Shown here: positions 57,087 through 64,000 of the stretch, piece after piece
Numbering within the stretch: position 1 is the stretch's first letter
Layout: each line of letters begins with the position of its first letter
Source: Dechloromonas sp.
GTDB taxonomy: Bacteria; Pseudomonadota; Gammaproteobacteria; Burkholderiales; Rhodocyclaceae
Direction of reading: 5' to 3'
Assembly (NCBI GenBank): GCA_011391255.1
Contig: JAABQV010000002.1
Span: 1-64,000 of the forward strand
DNA: 64,000 nucleotides
Translations under genes and position numbers: made by a program
The notes under the pieces: generated by a model
Databases searched by the model: none
Seen by the model: the letters and a program-made list of their open reading frames with translations, nothing else
Told to the model about the DNA's origin: nothing

Positions 57087-58186
57087 AACGCCTCCTGCTC
57101 GCCGGTGCCGGCCACGCTCACCTTAACGTCATCCGTAATCTGGCCATGCAACCGTGGCCCGATGTCGAAGTCACGCTGATCTGCCCTTATCCGCGACAAA
57201 TCTACTCCGGCATGATCCCCGGCTGGATCGCCGGCCATTACACGCTAGACCAATGCGCCGCCCCGCTCGCCGGACTGGTTGAAAAAGCCGGCATTCGCTG
57301 GGTGCAGGACACCATCTGCGGCATGGCTGCCGAAACTGGTGCGGTCAACTGCCAAAATGCCGGGAAAATTGCCTACGACGTGATCTCCATCGATACCGGT
57401 GCACGTGTCGAAAGCAGTGCGCTGAGCCACAGCGGCGCCCCGCTCCTGCCGATTCGTCCGCTCGAGCAATTTGCCATTGGCTGGAAGAGTGCTGAGGCGG
57501 CGCTGATCGCTTCCGGTGCCGCACGCCTCGCCATCATCGGTGGCGGCGCCGCCGGCATTGAGCTGGCTTTGGCTATCGACTATGCGCTGCGTCGACATCT
57601 CCCAGCCGACAAAGTCTCTGTCGTTCTGGTCAGCAGCGGTGCGCTGCTCGGCGGCCATGCACCGGGGGTCATCAAGCGGGTGGAGAAATTGCTCAAATCG
57701 CGCGGCATCATCCAGCATGCCGGACGCGCCAGCGGTCACGAAGAAGGCCTGGTTCTCAACAGCGGCGAGCTGATCGCCTGCGATGGCATCATTGCTGCAA
57801 CCGGCGTCGCCCCACCAACCTGGCTCGCCACATCCGGCCTCGCCCTCTGCGAACGAGGCTTCATAGCCGTTGGTGATGGCCAGCAAAGCACCTCGCACAA
57901 AAACGTATTTGCCGCTGGCGATGTCTCTACACGCATCGATTCCCCACACGCCAAGTCCGGCGTCTACGCCGTTCGCGCCGGCCCGGTGCTGACCATGAAC
58001 TTGCAACAGGCGCTCAACGGACAAGAACCGACCAGCTATCAACCGCAAAAACGCAGCCTCTACCTGCTCGCCACTGGTCCTAAAGAAGCCATTCTTTCCT
58101 GGGGATCATTTGCAGCTGCTGGCGGCTGGGCGTGGACCCTCAAAGACTGGATCGACCGTCGTTTTATGGCGCAGTACCAGTCATAA
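57083..58186 (+). CDS. Stand-alone FAD/NAD oxidoreductase resembling the SelD-fused N-terminal domain (TIGR03169-like)
   Basis: LLLAGAGHAHLNVIRNLAMQPWPDVEVTLICPYPRQIYSGMIPGWIAGHYTLDQC; ATGA overlap with previous gene; no kinase domain after it. Confidence 0.8.
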   Translation: MKRLLLAGAGHAHLNVIRNLAMQPWPDVEVTLICPYPRQIYSGMIPGWIAGHYTLDQCAAPLAGLVEKAGIRWVQDTICGMAAETGAVNCQNAGKIAYDVISIDTGARVESSALSHSGAPLLPIRPLEQFAIGWKSAEAALIASGAARLAIIGGGAAGIELALAIDYALRRHLPADKVSVVLVSSGALLGGHAPGVIKRVEKLLKSRGIIQHAGRASGHEEGLVLNSGELIACDGIIAATGVAPPTWLATSGLALCERGFIAVGDGQQSTSHKNVFAAGDVSTRIDSPHAKSGVYAVRAGPVLTMNLQQALNGQEPTSYQPQKRSLYLLATGPKEAILSWGSFAAAGGWAWTLKDWIDRRFMAQYQS

Positions 58187-58301
58187 GCGCTGTATTAGTT
58201 ACGTCCACTAAATTACGCGTCTTTTCGCGCAGGCACGGCAGAATTGCGTTAGGCATTGCGTAATAGAACTATCACTAGCAAGATAAGTTTCTGCTTTTCA
58301 G

Positions 58302-58318
58302 ATTCCGTTATACGGAAT
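58302..58318. promoter_or_regulatory. Putative HigA operator palindrome
   Basis: ATTCCGT-TAT-ACGGAAT immediately upstream of higB. Confidence 0.6.
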
Positions 58319-58328
58319 ATCATGACGC

Positions 58329-58604
58329 ATGATCCACTCTTTTTCATGCCTCGATACCGAGGCGCTTTTTCATAGTCAGGCAGTGCCGATGTTTCGGAAC
58401 ATCGAACGGGTGGCCCGACGCAAGTTACTGCAATTGCACGCGGCAATCGAACTGGCCAGCTTGAGGGTTCCAGGGAATCAGCTCGAAGCCCTCAAGGGAA
58501 ACCGCAAGGGGCAGCACAGTATCCGCGTCAACGACCAATGGCGCGTGTGCTTTGTCTGGCGGGAAGACGGCGCGCACCAAGTTGAAATTGTGGACTACCA
58601 CTAG
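58329..58604 (+). CDS. higB: HigB-type toxin
   Basis: RKLLQLHAAIELASLRVPGNQLEALKGNRKGQHSIRVNDQWRVCFVWREDGAHQVEIVDYH. Confidence 0.93.
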   Translation: MIHSFSCLDTEALFHSQAVPMFRNIERVARRKLLQLHAAIELASLRVPGNQLEALKGNRKGQHSIRVNDQWRVCFVWREDGAHQVEIVDYH

Positions 58605-58607
58605 GAG

Positions 58608-58919
58608 TTGAATATGGCTGAATTACTTGACGAAATCCATCCCGGCGAAATCCTGCTGGAGGACTTTATGAAGCCGATGGCTATCTCTGCCCGTCAGCTT
58701 GCGGCCGACATCGATGTATCGCCGAGCCGCATTAGCGAACTGGTGAACGGCCACCGCCCGGTTACGGCCGATACGGCGCTACGCCTCGGCTTGTTTTTCA
58801 GAATGGAACCACGTTTCTGGCTCAATCTGCAAACCGAGTACGACATACGGATCGCCGCTCGGACACTGCAAGATCGGATCGCGCCACGTATCCGTATTTT
58901 CCAACGGGTTGCAGCGTGA
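58608..58919 (+). CDS. higA: HigA-type antitoxin
   Basis: IHPGEILLEDFMKPMAISARQLAADIDVSPSRISELVNGHRPVTADTALRLGLFF. Confidence 0.95.
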   Translation: MNMAELLDEIHPGEILLEDFMKPMAISARQLAADIDVSPSRISELVNGHRPVTADTALRLGLFFRMEPRFWLNLQTEYDIRIAARTLQDRIAPRIRIFQRVAA

Positions 58920-58930
58920 CGGCGACCGGC

Positions 58931-59003
58931 TGAGCAAATATGGGATAGACCACAGTTTTCGGAGCCAGGGAGACAAAAACCGTGGTCTGTCCCCTATTTG
59001 CGC
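58931..59003. repeat. Palindromic repeat of the CCGTGGTCTGTCCCCTATTT family (copy 3)
   Basis: GAGCAAATATGGGATAGACCACAGTTTT ... AAAACCGTGGTCTGTCCCCTATTTGCGCT. Confidence 0.8.
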
Positions 59004-59068
59004 TATTTACGTCAAGGCTGCGCAGTTGATGCCAGAGAAACAATGCCTGATCGCTTACAGATTTCACT

Positions 59069-59938
59069 CTAACGCCGCCGAAACGCCTCACGCCGCGCCA
59101 AACCAAGCTTTGACGAGCGCTCCATCTTCTGCACAAAGGCCGGGAAATCCAGCCCGTAATTGGCGCGCAGTTCCTTGGCAAAACTGTGCAGCCAGCGCCA
59201 ACGGGGTTCGAAGTAGTGCTCCTTGAAGGCATACAGAACGTGGTTGCCGTCATCCGGCACCGAAATGACAATCACCTGATCATCAAAGACGTGCATCGCC
59301 TCACCGATCAGCCCGGCATAGCTTTCCTTCTCGCCGGCCAGGTTGATTACCAGGACACCGTTGCCGGATAACTTGGCGTAGGCAGACTCGAAGAATTCCC
59401 GGTTGGCCAGACTGGGAGCGAAGCCGGTTTTGTCGAAGGCATCGACCAGTAAAGCATCGATACCTTTCTCGGCGGCCGCCAGATACTCCGCCCCGTCCGC
59501 TTCTATCACCTGCAAACGCGCGCCGTCCGGCGGCAGCATGAAGGCGTCGCGCCAGGCGATCACATCCGGGTTCAGCTCAATCGCTGTCAGTTGTGCACCG
59601 GGCAACCGCTGGTGGCAGAATTTGATCAATGATCCACCGCCCAGCCCGATCAGCGCAATGCGTTTGGGCCTTGGATGAAAAAGCAAAAATGCCATCATTT
59701 TCTGGGTGTACCGCAACTCAAGCGAATTCGGCGTGCGCAAAAGCATCTCGCTCTGCATCAGTCGCACGTTGAAGTACAGGTAACGCCGCTCGCCGTTATC
59801 AATGACAAAAGGCTTGGGATAAGTTTCATCGAGCAACTGCTGGCGCAACTCATTTTCCCGTGCCGATTTCGGCTCAAGTAACAGGACTGTGCCGGTTTCA
59901 ACGTCGAACGGGCTGGGAATCTGGAAATATTCGGACAT
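59069..59938 (-). CDS. Spermidine synthase-like SAM-dependent protein
   Basis: RIALIGLGGGSLIKFCHQRLPGAQLTAIELNPDVI; DALLVDAFDKTGFAPSL. Confidence 0.85.
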   Translation of the reverse strand: MSEYFQIPSPFDVETGTVLLLEPKSARENELRQQLLDETYPKPFVIDNGERRYLYFNVRLMQSEMLLRTPNSLELRYTQKMMAFLLFHPRPKRIALIGLGGGSLIKFCHQRLPGAQLTAIELNPDVIAWRDAFMLPPDGARLQVIEADGAEYLAAAEKGIDALLVDAFDKTGFAPSLANREFFESAYAKLSGNGVLVINLAGEKESYAGLIGEAMHVFDDQVIVISVPDDGNHVLYAFKEHYFEPRWRWLHSFAKELRANYGLDFPAFVQKMERSSKLGLARREAFRRR

Positions 59939-59996
59939 GGCAGATGCTAAATCGACAATCCTTGCGGTCAACGGCCAATTCAAGACAATTTATATG

Positions 59997-61325
59997 TCAC
60001 TTTAAATAGCCCCAGTTCTTCAAGCGGCTGTAAGAATATTCAGCGGCCTGCCCTTTGTTGCTCCGCCGCAGATAACTGGTGTACTCCTTCGCCGCCTCCT
60101 GACGCTTGCCCATGCCTTCGAGTGATACACCCTTGAGAAAAGTGATGCTGGCATCGCCCGGCATCAAGCGATCATATTGATCAAGGCTCGTGTAGGCCGA
60201 GGCCGGGTCGCGCTGAGCGAGGGCAAGTACGCCAACCATCTTGTGCGCCTGTGCTTCCTGCGGGTAAATCCTGCTCGCGGTGCGGGCATATTCGAGGGCC
60301 TGCGCATCCTTGTCCTGTATCGAGAGACACTTGGCCATCAATAGATTGGCGGAATAATCACGTGGCGTGGCTTTCAGGGCAAAACGAAACTGCTCTTCAG
60401 CCTTGCCGTAAGCTTTGCCGGCCATCGCCGTTTCGCCTTTCTGGCAGGCCTCAATGGTCGGCTTGAGTCGGCGCAAGGATGCGGTATTGTCCATGAAGCG
60501 CTCCTGGCCCGGATCGCGCGTATTGGTCGCCGCATATTTGCTTTCGGCCAATTTTTTCGCGGTATCGCGCCGCTCGCTGCTCATCGGATGCGTTGAGAAC
60601 ATTGTCTGCAACATGCCCGGCGACTCCTTCTGCTGATCAACCAGCAACTGTTGAAGTCCAATCATGCCGCTTGCCGGATAGCCGGCGCGCACCATGTACT
60701 CCTGCCCCAATTCATCCGCCTCGCGCTCGTTATCGCGTGAGTAGCTGGAGAGCAGAACACTGGCGCCGAGCTGGCTGCCAATATCGACCAGGCTGCCGAA
60801 GCCGGTACCGGCGGCAGCTATGTTGGCGCCGGCAATGGCCACCTGAGCGACCATCGACTGACCCTGACGCTGGGCGGCGTGACGGGCGTTGACATGCCCA
60901 AGCTCATGACCGAGCAACGCTGCCAGTTCCGCTTCGTTATCAAGATCGATCAGAATCCCGCGCGTCACGCCCATCGCGCCGCCGGGAAAGGTGTAAGCAT
61001 TGACGTAATTGGCGTTGAGCACACGATACGAATAGGGCATTTGTGGCCGATGCGCTTTGGCATCCAGCCGCTGGCCAACCGTCGTCAAATAATTATTGAT
61101 CGCCGCATCCTGTACCGGCCCGAAATCCTGGGAAAACTGCTGTGGGGCAACCTGCTGATCAACCCGTTTTTCCTCATCCTCGCTCATGCCGACCAGTATC
61201 GCCCCGCCACCGGTTGGTGAACTTGCACACCCCGACAAAGCGCCAGCCCCCAGTAGCCAGAGCACCTGGCGGCGGGAAATCCGATTGCGTTGCAGGCAGC
61301 GGGCTAGTTCGTCGTGGCTATTCAT
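59997..61325 (-). CDS. M48-family (BepA-like) periplasmic metalloprotease with TPR-like C-terminus
   Basis: LLGHELGHVNARHAAQRQ HExxH-type motif; start chosen at ATG 61325. Confidence 0.92.
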   Translation of the reverse strand: MNSHDELARCLQRNRISRRQVLWLLGAGALSGCASSPTGGGAILVGMSEDEEKRVDQQVAPQQFSQDFGPVQDAAINNYLTTVGQRLDAKAHRPQMPYSYRVLNANYVNAYTFPGGAMGVTRGILIDLDNEAELAALLGHELGHVNARHAAQRQGQSMVAQVAIAGANIAAAGTGFGSLVDIGSQLGASVLLSSYSRDNEREADELGQEYMVRAGYPASGMIGLQQLLVDQQKESPGMLQTMFSTHPMSSERRDTAKKLAESKYAATNTRDPGQERFMDNTASLRRLKPTIEACQKGETAMAGKAYGKAEEQFRFALKATPRDYSANLLMAKCLSIQDKDAQALEYARTASRIYPQEAQAHKMVGVLALAQRDPASAYTSLDQYDRLMPGDASITFLKGVSLEGMGKRQEAAKEYTSYLRRSNKGQAAEYSYSRLKNWGYLK

Positions 61326-61424
61326 GGTCGGCTCCAAAATACGTACAAATTCATCGATAGCCGCATTCTGCATAAGAAAAGGGCGGGGTGCATAGCCGGG
61401 TGCAATCGAAAGTGTACGGAGTAT

Positions 61425-61497
61425 CCGCTCCTGGTGAGCCTGTCGAACCACAGATTACTGCGCTGACAAGCCCTTCGACAGGGCTCAGGGCGAACGG
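61425..61497. repeat. Imperfect palindromic repeat (CCTTCGACAGGGCTCAGGGCGAACGG family)
   Basis: CCGCTCCTGGTGAGCCTGTCGAACCA ... AAGCCCTTCGACAGGGCTCAGGGCGAACGG. Confidence 0.75.
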
Positions 61498-61615
61498 ATG
61501 GGCAAGCTTGACTCACACTTTGAATACACCCACTGGCGCACTCAAATCACCGCCCGACGCCGCAGGGGCGTAATATATTGGCTCGGTAAATTCTAAAAAG
61601 TTCAGGGAGAAAAAG

Positions 61616-63667
61616 ATGTCCAAGTACACCACCGAGGCACTTCGTTCTGTTGCGCTGGTTGGTCATGGCGCTGCCGGCAAAACCAGCCTGGCCGAAGCGC
61701 TGCTGTTCGCCTCCGGCGCCATTTCCGCCAAAGGCAGCGTTGAAAAAGGCAGTACCGTTTGTGACTTTGACGCACAGGAAAAAGACGCCGGCCACTCCCT
61801 GACCTCTGCCATCGTCAATTTTGGCCATGAAAACACCCACATCCATTTGATCGACACACCGGGCTACCCGGATTTTGCCGGACAGTCGATTGCCGCCCTG
61901 GCCGGGGTCGATACTGCGCTGGTTGTGGTCAACGCCCAAACCGGCATCGAATTGATGACCGAGCGCATGATGCGCCACGCCGCCGAGCGCAAGCTGTGCC
62001 GGATGATCGTCATCAACAAGATCGACGCCGACAACCTCGACTTGCCGGGGCTGGTTGCTGACATTCGCGAGCGTTTCGGCAAACAGTGCATGCTGCTCGA
62101 CCTGCCGGCGCATGGTGCGGCGGATGTTGTCGAAGTGCTTGAGCATGATGCCGGGGATGCCGACTTTGAGTCAGTCGCTGCCGCCCACCGCGCGCTGATT
62201 GACCAGATCGTCGAGGAAGACGAAGACCTGCTCGCCCAATATCTTGAAGACGGTGCTGATCCAAGCGCTGCCGCTTTGCATGCGCCTTTCGAGAAAGCCC
62301 TGCGCGAAGGGCATTTGATCCCGATTCTGTTTGTTTCCGCCAAAACCGGCGCCGGCATCAAGGAACTGCTGCACGCCCTGGCCTCGCTGGCACCGAACCC
62401 GCAGGAAGGCAACCCGCCACCGTTCTACAAGGGTGAGCCGGGCGACAAGACCGAGCCTTTCCTGGCCGTGCCGGATGCCGACAAACACGTGCTGGCACAT
62501 GTTTTCAAGGTGGTTGCCGATCCCTACATGGGCAAAATCGGCATTTTCCGCGTCCATCAGGGCACGGTGAAGAAGGACATGCAATTGTTTGTCGGCGACA
62601 GCAAGCGCCCGTTCAAGGTCGCCCATCTTTACCAGTTGCAGGGCAAGGAATCGGTCGAGGTCGATCAATTGCTGCCGGGCGATATTGGCGCCGTCGCCAA
62701 GGTCGACGAAATCGACTTTGATTGCGTGCTGCACGACTCGCATGATGAAGACCATATTCACCTCGTCCCGCTTGCTTTCCCGACGCCGATGGCCGGGCTG
62801 GCGGTGGAAACCAAAAAGAAAGGTGACGAGCAGCGCCTTTTCGACATTCTCAACAAGCTGGCGGTTGAGGACCCGACCTTTGTCGTCGAGCGTCACCCGA
62901 CCAGTAACGAAACGGTGATACGCGGTCTCGGCGAGATTCACCTCAAGGCCAAGCTGGAGAAGATGGTCAGCCAGTACAAACTGGAAGTCGATACCAAGCC
63001 GCCGCGCATTCCCTACCGCGAGACGATCACCGGCTCAGCCGAGGGCGTTCACCGGCACAAGAAGCAAAGCGGCGGCGCAGGGCAGTTCGGCGAGGTGCAT
63101 CTGCGCATAGAACCCAAGGAGCGCGGAGAAGGCTTCGAGTTTGTTGATGCAGTCAAGGGCGGCGTCATTCCCGGCGTCTTTATGGCGGCGGTCGAAAAAG
63201 GCGTGCGCCAGGGGCTGGAAGGCGGCGTTGTCGCGGGTTATGCGGTCGACGACCTGAAGGTCACGGTTTTTGATGGCAAGACGCACGCGGTGGACGGCAA
63301 GGAAGTCGCGTTTGTGGTTGCCGGGCGCAAGGCCGTCATCGACGCCATCCGCGCCGCCAAACCAATCGTGCTGGAGCCTATCGTCAATATCGAAATCGTC
63401 GTCCCCGAGAGCGCCATCGGCGATCTGGCCGGCGACCTTTCCAGCCGTCGCGGCCACATTACCGGCACCGACGGGCGCGGCCACGGGATGTCGGCGATCA
63501 ACGGCGAAGTGCCGCTGGCTGAACTCAACGACTACCAGTCACGCCTCAAATCCCTGACCGGTGGCCAGGGCAGCTACACCATCGAATTTGCCCGTTACTC
63601 GGCAGTACCACCCAACGTGCAACAGCAGATGGCGAGCAAGTTCCAGCTACACGACGAAGACGAGTAA
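61616..63667 (+). CDS. Elongation factor G paralog (EF-G2-like)
   Basis: SVALVGHGAAGKTSLAEALLFASGAI, LIDTPGYPDFAGQ, VINKIDADN; lacks canonical EF-G N-terminal RNIGI.[9 protein letters not shown]. Confidence 0.92.
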   Translation: MSKYTTEALRSVALVGHGAAGKTSLAEALLFASGAISAKGSVEKGSTVCDFDAQEKDAGHSLTSAIVNFGHENTHIHLIDTPGYPDFAGQSIAALAGVDTALVVVNAQTGIELMTERMMRHAAERKLCRMIVINKIDADNLDLPGLVADIRERFGKQCMLLDLPAHGAADVVEVLEHDAGDADFESVAAAHRALIDQIVEEDEDLLAQYLEDGADPSAAALHAPFEKALREGHLIPILFVSAKTGAGIKELLHALASLAPNPQEGNPPPFYKGEPGDKTEPFLAVPDADKHVLAHVFKVVADPYMGKIGIFRVHQGTVKKDMQLFVGDSKRPFKVAHLYQLQGKESVEVDQLLPGDIGAVAKVDEIDFDCVLHDSHDEDHIHLVPLAFPTPMAGLAVETKKKGDEQRLFDILNKLAVEDPTFVVERHPTSNETVIRGLGEIHLKAKLEKMVSQYKLEVDTKPPRIPYRETITGSAEGVHRHKKQSGGAGQFGEVHLRIEPKERGEGFEFVDAVKGGVIPGVFMAAVEKGVRQGLEGGVVAGYAVDDLKVTVFDGKTHAVDGKEVAFVVAGRKAVIDAIRAAKPIVLEPIVNIEIVVPESAIGDLAGDLSSRRGHITGTDGRGHGMSAINGEVPLAELNDYQSRLKSLTGGQGSYTIEFARYSAVPPNVQQQMASKFQLHDEDE

Positions 63668-63679
63668 TTGGCAGGCAAG

Positions 63680-63706
63680 GGCGGAACGATGTGTTCCGCC
63701 TTTTTT
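63680..63706 (+). terminator. Rho-independent terminator
   Basis: GGCGGAAC-GATGT-GTTCCGCC-TTTTTT. Confidence 0.9.
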
Positions 63707-63808
63707 ATTTCGGAGTCGCGAATGGAAAATGCCATCCCGCGATTTTTTCGTAACCGAATTAAAAGAGTTCCTCGGAAACAAGTCTGCCTATGGCAGCCTA
63801 AAACCCAG

Positions 63809-64000
63809 CTACTGCTTGAACCCCAAGGAAATCGCCACCTGCTCGGTGATCAAGCCACGCCCATCGGTATGCCTAACCTTGGCCGGCAGATAATGCGATT
63901 CCGGCAGTAGCCACAACTCGATCATTTCACTGCCCTCATCCGCCGTAATAACAACCCTGACCGTGCGGAACTCGCCAAGCGAGCCAATGCGCAGTGACTC
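63809..64000 (-). CDS. DUF3108-like protein, C-terminal part (truncated by window edge)
   Basis: Minus strand ESLRIGSLGEFRTVRVVITADEGSEMIELWLLPESHYLPAKVRHTDGRGLITEQVAISLGFKQ*. Confidence 0.7.
   Translation of the reverse strand, partial: ESLRIGSLGEFRTVRVVITADEGSEMIELWLLPESHYLPAKVRHTDGRGLITEQVAISLGFKQ

Noticed and set aside
57245-58048. 267-aa minus-strand ORF opposite the flavoreductase
   Set aside because: Antisense shadow
57083-58186. Considered as a complete SelD/SenC
   Set aside because: Only the FAD/NAD oxidoreductase domain is present; no AIRS-type kinase domain before the stop
61425-61497. Considered as a terminator of the M48 protease or an operator for the EF-G gene
   Set aside because: Matches a widespread palindromic repeat type and lies upstream of both divergent genes, not downstream
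62171-62941. 256-aa minus-strand ORF opposite the EF-G paralog
   Set aside because: Antisense shadow

Overview
The window looks like a chromosomal segment of a betaproteobacterium, probably Rhodocyclales-like (inferred from gene content and order, not from a search). Most of it is housekeeping: a tRNA-Tyr/Gly/Thr-tuf operon end, ilvD, lgt, a CzcCBA-type RND efflux operon with a PII-like gene, htpX, nhaR, a dat-DUF493-lipB-lipA block, hflX, a liv branched-chain amino-acid ABC operon, phaM and an EF-G paralog. Four parts stand out. (1) 46.9-58.2 kb is a metalloid organic-metabolite island. It has egtD, a TVP38/VTT membrane protein, and a divergent senA/senB pair (selenoneine) directly followed by an arsenosugar-type operon: arsS, arsM, a VTT-flavin disulfide oxidoreductase fusion, DUF3047, two TIGR04283/TIGR04282-type proteins, and a stand-alone FAD/NAD oxidoreductase resembling the domain often fused to SelD. 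(2) 25.9-29.6 kb holds an SbtA/SbtB-like bicarbonate transporter/PII pair with two TerB-like paralogs, a small ORF and a divergent CbbR-like LysR regulator, with duplicated upstream DNA elements. (3) 44.1-46 kb and 58.2-59 kb carry toxin-antitoxin modules bordered by the same palindromic repeat family, plus a chimeric IS30/PIN remnant. (4) A dispersed 10-11 bp motif, TTRCGGTCRA(C), recurs 14 times and is not explained by any annotated feature. All coordinates and counts were read by eye. Family names come from recognition of sequence motifs, not database searches.
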